Notes: generated by a model not told the origin, from the letters alone. 64,000 nt of DNA from Tolypothrix sp. PCC 7712 (GCF_025860405.1 NZ_CP063785.1:7503390-7567389), one strand, 5' to 3'; shown: positions 44,770 through 53,147, numbered from the stretch's first letter. Translations and numbers: made by a program.

Positions 44770-44892
44770 GGGATTTCCAAGAAATAAATTATTCCATCTT
44801 GTGGGGCGGGCATCTTGCCCGCTACATAAACTGGGCGGACAAGATGTCCACCCCACAATACATACTGGGATATTTTTTTATTTGGAAGTCCC
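44770..44892 (+). mobile_element. MITE, GGGACTTCC family, intact 123-bp copy
   Basis: Starts GGGATTTCC and ends GGAAGTCCC, flanked by TTA on both sides (44767-44769 and 44893-44895). The interior holds GGGGCGGGCATCTTGCCC and GGGCGGACAAGATGTCCACC stems. Same length and near-identical to the copy inside the CRISPR repeat at 51788. Confidence 0.82.
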
Positions 44893-45139
44893 TTAATCGG
44901 CATTTAAGTTTCTCATCTGGGCGGGCAAGATTCTCACTCCACAAAAGATTGAGAAAGTTTAATATGTAATTAGATGTGTTTTGTATTACCCTCTGAAGAA
45001 CACCAGAGTAAGTTACTGAATTTACTGAGGAAAGAGGTTATAAAAAATAAAAATCAGAGAAAAATAACAAATGACAAATGACAAAGCGCAAAGTCTGGGC
45101 GGAGGTTTCCTCCGATCAGAACTTTGTAAGAGAGGACAA

Positions 45140-45865
45140 ATGACAAATATCAAATCCCCAATTATTAGATTAGAAAATATCTTTAAAGTTTACGGTAGCG
45201 GCGAAACGGAAGTCAAAGCACTTAATAATGTGAATTTGGCTATCGATGAAGGTGAATATTGTTCAATTATGGGGCCTTCTGGTTCTGGTAAATCTACAGC
45301 TATGAATATCATCGGCTGTCTGGATCGCCCTACTTCTGGGAGTTACTATTTAGATAATGTTGATGTGGCGCAAATGAATGATAAAGCATTGGCGCATATT
45401 CGCAATATTAAACTAGGGTTTGTCTTCCAACAATTCCATTTATTAACCCAATTGACAGCCTTAGAAAATGTGATGTTACCAATGGCTTATGCAGGAATCA
45501 ATGCTCAAGAAAGACGCGATCGCGCTACGGAAGCTTTGATTAAAGTCGGCTTAGAAAAGCGTCTGAATAACAAGCCCACGCAACTATCAGGCGGACAACA
45601 ACAAAGAGTAGCGATCGCGCGTGCTATTGTCAATCGTCCTGTAGTTCTGTTAGCGGATGAACCCACTGGCGCACTCGATTCTCGCACTACTCAAGAAGTC
45701 TTGGATATCTTTAGCGAGTTAAACGCCAGTGGGATTACAGTTGTCATGGTTACCCATGAACCAGAGGTAGCGCGTCAAACTGCGCGCATAGTTTGGTTCC
45801 GCGATGGTGAAGTTATTCACTCTCACCTCACCCCAGCGGATTTAAACCAGATGGCGATGTCTTAG
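45140..45865 (+). CDS. ABC transporter ATP-binding protein (MacB/LolD/DevA type)
   Basis: 241 residues from the ATG at 45140 with AGAGG at 45131-45135; an upstream start at 45071 reads through a repeated palindrome and is unlikely. Walker A GPSGSGKST, signature LSGGQQQRVAIARA, Walker B VLLADEPTGALD and H-loop VTHE are complete, and the FQQFHLL segment is typical of the MacB/LolD branch. In heterocystous cyanobacteria relatives (DevA) export envelope glycolipids. No permease or fusion-protein gene is adjacent, so its partners are elsewhere. Confidence 0.88.
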   Translation: MTNIKSPIIRLENIFKVYGSGETEVKALNNVNLAIDEGEYCSIMGPSGSGKSTAMNIIGCLDRPTSGSYYLDNVDVAQMNDKALAHIRNIKLGFVFQQFHLLTQLTALENVMLPMAYAGINAQERRDRATEALIKVGLEKRLNNKPTQLSGGQQQRVAIARAIVNRPVVLLADEPTGALDSRTTQEVLDIFSELNASGITVVMVTHEPEVARQTARIVWFRDGEVIHSHLTPADLNQMAMS

Positions 45866-45956
45866 GGACTCAATAGTTGTCGGTTAAGGGGAAAGGGGGA
45901 AGGGGAAAAGGGTAAGGGGAAAAGGGGTAAGAAAAAACCTTTAACCTTTACCCTTT

Positions 45957-46013
45957 CTCCTGCGGAGACGCTACGCGTAGCTTGCTTCCCCGCAGGGGTA
46001 CACCTTTTCCCCA
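45957..46013. repeat. Dispersed palindromic repeat (GCTACGCGTAGC core), copy 1
   Basis: Contains CTCCTGCGGAGACGC, the palindrome GCTACGCGTAGC and CCCCGCAGGGGTACACC. An inverted related copy lies at 53663-53710. It sits between the convergent ABC ATPase and carotenoid genes. Preceded by (A)GGGGAAAAGG runs. Confidence 0.7.
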
Positions 46014-46026
46014 AATTAAATTAAGC

Positions 46027-46557
46027 TTACAAACTTGGGGTTTTACCAGTTTGTGCTTGGGTTTCTACAGGTTGGACATCACTGTAGCCCATGTTTCCTA
46101 CAATGGTTCGCATTACAGACATTTGTTGCTCAAACTCTAATCCTTCGAGTTGAGAAAGTAAATTGTCCATTGTATCTGTAGTTTCGTAATTATCGGGTAG
46201 ATCAACTACTTTATCTCCCATTGCTACCGCCCAAGCATACCAAACTAATAGCTGATTATTTTCTTTTAAAGCACCATAAGCACGAGAATAATCGCTATCT
46301 TCGCAATTAACAATTTGGCGCATAATTGCCAATTGTTTTTCATCCGATAAATCTAAATAATCTCCTAGTAAAATTGGTGCTAAGTTGGGTTCTGCAGCAG
46401 CAGGTGCGGCTGGGGTAATTGAATCTCCCATCTTTTCATAAACAAAATAAAACCATGCTAATTTAGCATCGGTATCTAATTTATTAAACGCTTCTACAAC
46501 TTTTTGAGTTTCATTAGTTAAAGCTTGTGGAACGCTTTGATTTTGGCTAGCAGTCAT
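46027..46557 (-). CDS. Helical carotenoid protein, second paralogue
   Basis: 176 residues, homologous to the OCP N-terminal domain: VVEAFNKLDTDAKLAWFYFVYEKMG, SRAYGALKENNQLLVWYAWA and GLEFEQQMSVMRTIVGNMGY align with the 44165 protein, but it has an Ala/Pro linker (PAAPAAAEP) and a 15-residue C-terminal extension. It is divergent enough to be a different clade. Probably carries a bound carotenoid for singlet-oxygen or energy quenching. It may exchange pigment with the C-terminal homologue at 49572-49997. Confidence 0.87.
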   Translation of the reverse strand: MTASQNQSVPQALTNETQKVVEAFNKLDTDAKLAWFYFVYEKMGDSITPAAPAAAEPNLAPILLGDYLDLSDEKQLAIMRQIVNCEDSDYSRAYGALKENNQLLVWYAWAVAMGDKVVDLPDNYETTDTMDNLLSQLEGLEFEQQMSVMRTIVGNMGYSDVQPVETQAQTGKTPSL

Positions 46558-46772
46558 TATTTATCTCCAAGGCAATTTAACATATCAAACTAAGGGTTAA
46601 CAGAATTTAATAATCAGAATCGACTTCCACAAGAAAGAGATTTATTTATAGCAATTTGCAGTTTTTATCTATCTTTTAATAGAGGTAAGAATATCTCCTA
46701 AGGTGCCAATGATTTTACAGATTGCTTTGATAGGATGACCACAGCAAGCGAAAAAATACCTAGGAGTCAATT

Positions 46773-47147
46773 ATGCCTGATGAAATCAAGCCCAATGTCA
46801 GCGAAGCACCTACCCATGACGCACAGTTAGCAGCAGAAAACATAGCTGCTGGTGAAGAAAAAGCGCCTCAAGTAGATTTTGAAGCTGATTACGCTGCTGC
46901 ACAAAAACTCAGTGTTAGTGAAATTGATCGCACAGGTGAAGGTGCGAAAGCCGCTGAAGCAGCAACAGCACCTAAATATGAAGTTCCCAAACCAGAAGAA
47001 ACTAGACTCGAAACCCAAGCAACTGGTAATCCTGATGATTATGCAGATATGGCTAAGGATGTTGCAGGTTCTAGAAATGAAGGTGTAGCTAGTATTGATG
47101 ATGAGCTAATAAAAAAAGCTTTGGAAAAGGGTGAAGCAAAAAGTTGA
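46773..47147 (+). CDS. Small acidic, Ala/Glu-rich disordered protein
   Basis: 124 residues with no hydrophobic core: Ala, Glu, Lys and Pro dominate (EKAPQVDFEADYAAAQKL, AKAAEAATAPKYEVPKPEET). No domain recognised. The ATG follows AGGAG (46761-46765). Such low-complexity proteins are often intrinsically disordered. Divergent from the second carotenoid protein, with which it shares a 215-bp promoter region. Confidence 0.6.
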   Translation: MPDEIKPNVSEAPTHDAQLAAENIAAGEEKAPQVDFEADYAAAQKLSVSEIDRTGEGAKAAEAATAPKYEVPKPEETRLETQATGNPDDYADMAKDVAGSRNEGVASIDDELIKKALEKGEAKS

Positions 47148-47148
47148 T

Positions 47149-47204
47149 AATTCGTAATTCGTAATTCGTAATTCGTAATTCGTAATTCGTAATTCGTAAT
47201 TCGT
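47149..47204. repeat. Heptanucleotide tandem repeat, 8 x AATTCGT
   Basis: Eight perfect copies of a 7-bp unit starting 2 bp after the stop of the 46773 gene. A short-tandem repeat of the type common in heterocystous cyanobacteria. Confidence 0.9.
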
Positions 47205-47493
47205 AATTACCAATATTAGGACACTATGTAATTACGAATATACAGTGTATTTCGGTAGGATACAGCCAAGTTATCTATACAGCAATTCTGAAGTTAGTGA
47301 AGTACATCATGAGTAATGAGTTATGAGTAATGAGTTATGAGTAGGAAATTTACTTATAACTCACTACTTATTACTCATTACTTTTTTCAATTAGTTGTTG
47401 TAGCTAATCAACATCGAATCTGCTGTAATTACCTGAACCTCTCATTTTGAAATCTGCTAAGTGATGTTGCTATTTAGGTGGTAACAGCTTTAA

Positions 47494-47820
47494 GGGATTT
47501 CCAAGACATAAATTATTCCATCTTGTAGGGCGGGCATCTTGCCCATACGTGTCAACTTAAGCTAAAAGCGATATAGGGTGGGCGTTGTACAAATACCTCG
47601 CGCCCTCATCCCCTAACCCCTTCTCCCCGAGGAGAAGGGGAACTAAATCTCTGGCTCCCTTCTCCCTGTGGGAGAGGGGCTGGGGGTGAGGGCGAAACCT
47701 TGCAACCAAGAGGGTTTCACGTTAAGTTGACACCAATGTATCTTGCCCGCCCTATAAACTGGGCGGACAAGATGTCCACCCCACAATACATACTGGGATA
47801 TTTTTTTATTTGGAAGTCCC
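47494..47820 (+). mobile_element. MITE, GGGACTTCC family, split by a nested element
   Basis: Ends GGGATTTCC and GGAAGTCCC, flanked by TAA on both sides (47491-47493 and 47821-47823). Total length 327 bp; removing the 195-bp nested insert and one 9-bp duplicate gives exactly 123 bp, the length of the intact copies at 44770 and 51788. Confidence 0.82.
47545..47739. mobile_element. 195-bp element nested inside the MITE
   Basis: Flanked by a 9-bp direct repeat ATCTTGCCC (47536-47544 and 47740-47748). Its ends carry a 12-bp inverted repeat GTGTCAACTTAA close to each terminus, and the centre has complementary GCCCTCATCCCC and GGGGGTGAGGGC blocks that fold back. No coding capacity. A non-autonomous element with a 9-bp target duplication. 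Confidence 0.8.
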
Positions 47821-47844
47821 TAAATACGAATTACGCACTATGAA

Positions 47845-48486
47845 TTACGAATTTTTCCTATTTACTACCGTCAACAATTCACTTGGATGGTGAATTAAAA
47901 AATCTGGTTTTTGTTTGGCTAAAATTTCTGGGGAATTAAAGCCCCAAGTTACGGCAATTACTTGAATATTGGCTTTCTTTGAAGCTTCTATATCTCTTGT
48001 TTCGTCACCAACATAAATTACTTGTTGCGGTTTTAGCTGCCTTTGCTTTAAGACATTATTGATGATAGTCTTTTTGCCAAAAATTGTGACTCCTGAGTAG
48101 ATAAAATCGAATAAAGTATCTAGCTCATTAATTTTGAGAAATTCGTTGACATTATCTTTAGAGTTAGAAGTAATAATTCCCAAACTATAACCTTCAGCCT
48201 TGAGTTTGATTAAGGCTTCTTTAATTCCGGGAATTGGTTGAAATTCGTGAATCTTGTCTTTTAACTCTCCTTTAACTTTCTTTACTAAAAAAGGGATTTT
48301 AAATACAGAGATACCTGAGTATTTAATAATTTCCCTTGATGTTAAGTTTTTCAGGAGTGCTAGCTCCTGCTGGGTAATTGGGACATAGCCAAATTCTACA
48401 GCCAAACGATTAGCAATGCTGACAAGAGCGTCTACTGTATCTGCAATCGTGCCATCAAAATCAAAAATAATCACTGTCTGAGTCAT
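47845..48486 (-). CDS. HAD-family phosphatase
   Basis: 213 residues. Motif I IIFDFDGTIADT (nucleophile and acid Asp), motif II IITSNSK, a conserved Lys in the GKKTIINNV region, and motif III YVGDETRDIEASKKA. The cap is the alpha-helical C1 type between motifs I and II. This is the phosphoglycolate-phosphatase-like branch; the substrate is not readable. Its 5' end overlaps the 3' end of queG by 26 bp, so the two are co-transcribed. Confidence 0.85.
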   Translation of the reverse strand: MTQTVIIFDFDGTIADTVDALVSIANRLAVEFGYVPITQQELALLKNLTSREIIKYSGISVFKIPFLVKKVKGELKDKIHEFQPIPGIKEALIKLKAEGYSLGIITSNSKDNVNEFLKINELDTLFDFIYSGVTIFGKKTIINNVLKQRQLKPQQVIYVGDETRDIEASKKANIQVIAVTWGFNSPEILAKQKPDFLIHHPSELLTVVNRKNS

Positions 48487-49435
48487 TCTGTTGCCTTGAT
48501 GCGTCTAGATTAGCACGGGCATTACGTCTCAACATTTCTGGTTTAATCCGTCGTAAGGCTGAAGCTGTAAATTGTTGCTCCCACTCCTCTTCTGAGATTT
48601 CTGCTAATTCTAGCAGCTTCGGTGCCAGATTCCCAGGATAAGGATTAAATTCTTCCACATCTGTGCTTTTTGCAAAACGTTGATTCCACGGACATACATC
48701 TTGGCAGATATCACACCCTGCAACCCAGCCTTGTAAGTGGGGTTTAACGTTTGGGGGTAATTGTTCTGCCCGATTTTCAATTGTATGATACGCAATGCAG
48801 CGATTAGCATCTACTACATAGGGTTGAGTAATTGCACCAGTAGGGCAAGCTTCTAAACAGCGCGTACAGGTGCCGCAATGTTCTGTAGCTGGGCGATCGC
48901 ACTCTAGTTCCAGATTGGTAATAATCTCTCCTAAAAAGACCCAAGAACCATATTCCCTGGTAATTACATTGCCGTTTTTGGCAATCCAGCCAATACCAGA
49001 TTTTTGCGCCCATAATTTATCTGGTACGGGGCCTGTATCTGCATAATAACGCGCTTGGACATTTTCACTCAGTGATTGTACCCAATTGTTTAGTGCTTTA
49101 AGTCTCTTATGCATGACTTTGTGATAATCTCGTCCCCAACCATAACGAGAAATCTTGCCATATTCCTCACCTGTAGGACGTTGATGGGGTGTGTAGTAAT
49201 TGAGTGCCACACAAATCAGCGATCGCGCTTCTGGCATGATTAAGCGGATATCCTGACGCTTGGGGTTAGCCATCCATGCCATATCAGCGTTGTAACCCAG
49301 TGCTAGCCATGCTTGCAAGCGCTGTGCTGCTGTTTCATCTACCCCATCCACAGCCGCAATTCCTACTTTGTGAAATCCCAACTCCTGCGCTTTTTTCTTT
49401 ACCACATCAGTCGTGGTTATGCCTGAGCTATTCAT
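48461..49435 (-). CDS. queG: Epoxyqueuosine reductase
   Basis: 324 residues from the ATG at 49435 (MNSSGITTTD); the frame runs 57 codons further up but without homology. The N-terminal cobalamin-binding domain (KVMHKRLKALNNW, GWIAKNGNVITREYGSWVFLGEI) is followed by two 4Fe-4S motifs, CGTCTRCLEACPTGAI and CDICQDVCPWNQ. It performs the last step of queuosine synthesis in tRNA. Overlaps the HAD phosphatase gene by 26 bp. Confidence 0.9.
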   Translation of the reverse strand: MNSSGITTTDVVKKKAQELGFHKVGIAAVDGVDETAAQRLQAWLALGYNADMAWMANPKRQDIRLIMPEARSLICVALNYYTPHQRPTGEEYGKISRYGWGRDYHKVMHKRLKALNNWVQSLSENVQARYYADTGPVPDKLWAQKSGIGWIAKNGNVITREYGSWVFLGEIITNLELECDRPATEHCGTCTRCLEACPTGAITQPYVVDANRCIAYHTIENRAEQLPPNVKPHLQGWVAGCDICQDVCPWNQRFAKSTDVEEFNPYPGNLAPKLLELAEISEEEWEQQFTASALRRIKPEMLRRNARANLDASRQQNDSDSDYF

Positions 49436-49571
49436 TTCTCTTAATTTAATTTTTGCCTCTATCCAGAGAACGACTTCATGATCACAAAGCAATATATACC
49501 GATAGCAGCTTTTTTTAGACTGCGTTTGCCATGAACATTGATGTTTAGCTAGCCTCAAAACAGGTAATTTT

Positions 49572-49997
49572 ATGACTACTGCTGAATTTAACAAAAAAAC
49601 AGACACCAGAGAATTATCAATTGAGGGAATTACAGAACCGACTATTCTACGTTACTTTGAAGCTTTGAATGCTGGAGATTTTGCGGCAACTGCTGCCTTA
49701 TTTGCTGAGGATGGTATGATGTATCCACCCTTTGAATCTGGTTTTGTAGGGACAGATGCGATCGCAACTTATCTAAAACAAGAAGCTCAAGGTATTAAAG
49801 CCGAACCGCACCAAGGAATTATTGAGAGTTTGCCAAACGAGCAAATTCAAGTCCAAGTAGCAGGAAAAGCCTTCACATCCTGGTGTGGTGTTAACGTTAC
49901 TTGGTTATTTATTCTCAATCAACAACGCCAAATTGTCGAAGCCAAAATTAAACTCTTAGCTTCTCCCCAAGAATTACTCGCTATGCGTCGTGATTAA
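49572..49997 (+). CDS. OCP C-terminal-domain homologue (NTF2-like carotenoid carrier)
   Basis: 141 residues with the NTF2 fold. The pattern IEGITEPTILRYFEALNAGDF, YPPFESGFVG and IKLLASPQELL matches the C-terminal domain of orange carotenoid protein. Cys105 in FTSWCGVNV may correspond to the cysteine reported to mediate redox-sensitive dimerisation in Anabaena CTDH. These proteins take up carotenoid from membranes and hand it to helical carotenoid proteins such as those at 44165 and 46027. Divergent from queG. Confidence 0.85.
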   Translation: MTTAEFNKKTDTRELSIEGITEPTILRYFEALNAGDFAATAALFAEDGMMYPPFESGFVGTDAIATYLKQEAQGIKAEPHQGIIESLPNEQIQVQVAGKAFTSWCGVNVTWLFILNQQRQIVEAKIKLLASPQELLAMRRD

Positions 49998-50308
49998 GCA
50001 TTTTGTATGAGGTTAAGGGGGAAAGGGGGAAGGGGGAAAGGGGAAGAAAAAACCTTTAATCCTTTACCTTTAAGCTAAAAACAGTTTTGAGTTCAAAACG
50101 CTTAACCGAGTAGTGTTGGGATGTGTTGCAATATTTGTTGGTTAAGGGGGAAAAGGGGAAAGGGGAAGAAAAAACTTTTAACCTTTAACCCTTCACCCTT
50201 CACCCTTTCCCCCATAAAACTTAGATGCTTAGGTAAAATCATGAATGAAGCAATGCTGCCCAGATACCTGATTTTCTCAAACAGTCGGGTATCTAAATCT
50301 CGCTAAAG
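49998..50308. other. Intergenic repeats (polypurine/polypyrimidine)
   Basis: About 310 bp with two runs of GGGGGAAAGGGG type purine repeats and complementary CCTTTCCCCC-like runs (50014-50215). They can pair as long imperfect hairpins. No gene. Confidence 0.6.
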
Positions 50309-50725
50309 TCAATGACTTTTAACCTTGCCATTGCCATTCACACCGGTAATAATTGCTTCTTCACCAGTAAGCTCAATTGCCGATTCGCCTCGCAGTCCCT
50401 TGCGCCGTTGGTTTTTCGGAACTCCTCCCGCCATGCCATACTCTACACTGCTTTTGCCATATTTAGTTGCAACACCCATGAGCATGTGTTCTGTCATGTC
50501 TGCCAGTTGACGCTCGGTTGCCAGCATTTCAGTATACAATCTATCCAAGTTAGCAAGCGCACTGTTGTAGGTATTTTCTTGATCTCGCATTGTCTCAATG
50601 AGGTTGGAATAAGCAAATAAAGTTAATCCATTACCTGCATTTAAGTTTGGATCAATTGATTTAATACCAGCCGCACGACGCACTGCTTTAATTAACACAT
50701 CGGAAGTTCTTTGTCTTCTAGCCAT
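50309..50725 (-). CDS. Conserved-looking hypothetical protein, 138 residues
   Basis: Family not recognised. A basic N-terminus (MARRQRTSDVLIKAVRRAAG), a central helical part with coiled-coil character (NLIETMRDQENTYNSALANLDRL, ATERQLADMTEHM) and a basic Gly/Arg tail (PKNQRRKGLRGES). No membrane segment. Basic ends plus a central coil suggest a nucleic-acid or structural role, but that is a guess. Single gene. Confidence 0.6.
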   Translation of the reverse strand: MARRQRTSDVLIKAVRRAAGIKSIDPNLNAGNGLTLFAYSNLIETMRDQENTYNSALANLDRLYTEMLATERQLADMTEHMLMGVATKYGKSSVEYGMAGGVPKNQRRKGLRGESAIELTGEEAIITGVNGNGKVKSH

Positions 50726-50972
50726 ATTTAAGATGCACCTTCTAATCTGCTTCTCAGTTAACAGTTAAGTAACAATACAGGCTTAATTGCATAATTACTC
50801 ATCAGGTTTTTGACCGTTTACCGTTGAATTATTAACTGATTTAATCTTATTTACCTTAAAAAATTTCCTATGGATCAGCCTGAGAGAATTTTGGCAAATC
50901 TCAAATAAATTTAGCTACATAGTAATACTACGATTTTTCAAAGAAATTACCCAAATTAATCAGCCAAAGTAA

Positions 50973-51210
50973 CTTTTGAGAAAACAATATTTGCTTTGGC
51001 TTGCTAAATACACCGAAACGAGAAAGCCAAAGCAGCTTTTGAGAAAACAATATCTGCTTTGGCTTGCTGAATACACTGAAATGAGAAAGCCAAAACAGCT
51101 TTTGAGCAAGCAATATTTGCTTTGGCTTGCTGAATACACTGAAATGAGAAAGCACAAACAGCTTTTGAGAAAGCCAAAGCAGATTTGAAGAAAGCAATAC
51201 TTGCTTTTGC
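50973..51210. repeat. 63-bp tandem repeat, 3 copies plus a partial
   Basis: Units start at 50973, 51036, 51099 and 51162 (partial), each beginning CTTTTGAG and containing TTTGCTTTGGCTTGC and AAATACAC-like cores. The 63-bp period is three-divisible, so one plus-strand and two minus-strand frames stay open through it (plus strand RKQYLLWLA, minus strand KYCFLKSCFGFL). I list it as a repeat because neither strand shows a ribosome site or a conserved start. Confidence 0.8.
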
Positions 51211-51359
51211 TGATTAAATTGTTGTGAGGCAGAGATTGCCTTTGAAAATTGGCTATGCTACTATTTATACCAATCGCTGCACCTTGAAAATTCAATAAAT
51301 ATATATCTTTGGCTTGTAACCTCATGGTTAGTTTCCTTAAGCCATTTTATTAAGAAATG

Positions 51360-51556
51360 TAACCTGAGGGGGTCGTGCAAAAGCTCAAATGCTGATTCTT
51401 TCGTAGACCCCCTCAGATAACTTACTCTATAAGGGTTTGAGGCACTTGCAGGCTGTCCATATTGTCAATAAATGTGGCTTGTTGACAGGTAAAACAGACC
51501 CCCCTCAGTTTTATGGTGCTGTAAGCCTTATTTAATAAGCTTTCTACAAGGGTAGG
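51360..51556 (+). promoter_or_regulatory. Putative CRISPR leader
   Basis: AT-rich 200 bp immediately upstream of the first repeat, with repeated CCCCCTCAG / CTGAGGGGGTC blocks (51363-51415 and around 51502-51509). Chosen as leader because the opposite array end has the mutated, disrupted repeat, which is normally leader-distal. Functional role is inferred. Confidence 0.45.
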
Positions 51557-51934
51557 GTTTTCAATCAATTACCCCTCACGGGGATGGAAACTTTTTCTTA
51601 ATCCAAATCAGCTTCCCCCAAAACAGGCGGTTTTCAATCAATTACCCCTCACGGGGATGGAAACATAGCGTCAGCCCGCTCATATGAATCCTCATAATTT
51701 GTTTTCAATCAATTACCCCTCACGGGGATGGAAACTGAAGTAACAAGTACGATATGTACCTTAGTATGAGTTGTTTTCAATCAATTAGGGACTTCCAAGA
51801 AATAAATTATTCCATCTTGTGGGGCGGGCATCTTGCCCGCCACATAAACTGGGCGGACAAGATGTCCACCCCACAATAAATACTGGGATATTTTTTTATT
51901 TGGAAGTCCCTTACCCCTCACGGGGATGGAAAAG
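51557..51934 (+). CRISPR. Small orphan CRISPR array, last repeat broken by a MITE
   Basis: Four 35-bp repeats (start GTTTTCAATCAATTACCCC, end CACGGGGATGGAAAC) at 51557-51591, 51630-51664, 51701-51735 and split 51773-51787/51914-51934. Spacers are 38, 36 and 37 bp. Repeats 1-3 are identical; the fourth has A for the terminal C and is split by a 123-bp element. The CCCC/GGGG core can form a short hairpin. No cas genes occur in the window, so processing would rely on Cas proteins from elsewhere. Confidence 0.93.
51788..51910 (+). mobile_element. MITE, GGGACTTCC family, inserted in a CRISPR repeat
   Basis: 123 bp from GGGACTTCC to GGAAGTCCC with TTA on both sides (51785-51787, 51911-51913). Removing it and one TTA restores a normal repeat apart from the final base, so the TTA is a target duplication within the CRISPR repeat. 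Confidence 0.92.
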
Positions 51935-52287
51935 AAGGGAGTTTTGGGAAAGTAGGTAACTGCCTAGTACAAGTCGGCGTAAATAAACAGACCATCTGTA
52001 ATTGCTAAAAATCTGGTGGGATAAGTATTCTTTCTTTTTACCTTTAACTTTTGACTTTTGCCTTGTTGTACTGGCTAATTGACTTATCAGTTGCGTCTAC
52101 TTATAAAAAATATTTATTACCTTAGTTAATGGGCTGAGGTTTATTCTCTTGATAAATTTTTAAGCTAAAAAACCAAGCTACTTAAACCTGTACTGATTTA
52201 AATATGTTTAAAATTTAAAACCATGCTACTATTAAATTATTGAGAAATATTTTTGGTCAAGTGACTATAGAGATACCTCTCCAAATG

Positions 52288-52322
52288 TAAATCTCTACAT
52301 TCTGTTAGCTCGGAGATATTCT
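52288..52322 (+). promoter_or_regulatory. Leader motif shared by the two RRM genes (copy 1)
   Basis: TAAATCTCTACAT (52288-52300) and TCGGAGATATTCT directly before the ATG match the 53159-53194 region of the other RRM gene. Pairing between CTCTCC upstream and GGAGA is short (5 bp) here, so a Shine-Dalgarno-masking hairpin is weaker than in the second gene. Confidence 0.6.
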
Positions 52323-52577
52323 ATGTCAGTTTATATTGGTAATCTATCCCATGAAATTGAAGATGAGGATATCAGACAAGTCTTTTTAAAGTATGGGTCT
52401 GTGAAAAGGATACTAGTATCTACCAAGCAAAAATCAGGCGAAAAGCGAGGTTTTGCCATTGTTCAAATGGAAAAAGACACCGACGAAGTAGCAGCGATTA
52501 ATGGATTACAAGGTACTGAATGGATGGGTTATAGCCTGAAAGTGAATAGAGCTAAAACCATCGCAGATGCAGCTTAA
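52323..52577 (+). CDS. Small RRM RNA-binding protein
   Basis: 84 residues, a single RRM. RNP2 is SVYIGNLS at the N-terminus; RNP1 is RGFAIVQM. The C-terminus ends at KVNRAKTI without the Gly-rich tail seen in the paralogue at 53195. Cyanobacterial proteins of this Rbp type bind RNA and several are cold-induced. GGAGA 6 bp upstream decides the start. A MITE lies 17 bp after its stop. Confidence 0.9.
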   Translation: MSVYIGNLSHEIEDEDIRQVFLKYGSVKRILVSTKQKSGEKRGFAIVQMEKDTDEVAAINGLQGTEWMGYSLKVNRAKTIADAA

Positions 52578-52594
52578 ATTGGTCTTAGTGTATA

Positions 52595-52698
52595 TAAGCT
52601 AAACCAAATCTAGTTTGCATAATCTGAAATTATATATTTCTTGTGGCGTTGGGCATCTTGCCCGCCCCATCTATGCAAGTTAAATATGGAACAGCTTA
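52595..52698 (-). mobile_element. MITE-like element, copy 2 (TAAGCT ends)
   Basis: 104-bp inverted copy of the 19133-19225 element: TAAGCTAAACCA at one end, and TGGAACAGCTTA at the other, with GGGCATCTTGCCC between. It sits between two RRM genes and follows the first gene's stop by 17 bp. Confidence 0.7.
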
Positions 52699-52810
52699 TT
52701 AAGCTGAAATATTTCAATTATTGTTGTGCTTATATAGAAACCAAAATCAGGTCAAAACCCTCCCCATAAATACTATGGGTTAGATGAATAACTGTAGAAG
52801 TGAGTAGAAA

Positions 52811-53020
52811 TTGAAAATAAAAGCATTGGAAGTCAAAGCTGGCGATCGCATATTTGCATACTGTAAAAATAAACGGCAAATGTGTAAGGTGAAAGAAATT
52901 TTAGATCAAGGTCAGACTAATGTCACACTCTCAGTATTTACCAGTGGACATTATCGCGGCTGCTTAGTCTCATGCGTAGTCAGGTTTCAGCGAGAAGCTC
53001 TAGTGGAATTAGTCAGCTAA
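52811..53020 (+). CDS. Small hypothetical protein between the RRM genes
   Basis: 69 residues from a TTG at 52811; no ATG start is available in frame. Short beta-rich protein with two cysteines in VSCVVRF and a basic centre (CKNKRQMCKVKEIL). No family recognised. The weak start and lack of a clear ribosome site leave its reality uncertain. Confidence 0.45.
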   Translation: MKIKALEVKAGDRIFAYCKNKRQMCKVKEILDQGQTNVTLSVFTSGHYRGCLVSCVVRFQREALVELVS

Positions 53021-53147
53021 TATTCTTTTTTCCATTATTCCCCTAAAAGTAAATTTCTATGCCATAATGAGAGATGAGAGTTAATTCGGTTAACAGCTTT
53101 TGTTTTTAGTATTGACAGTCTTTTTGTTTTTGGTATTTACAAACTTT

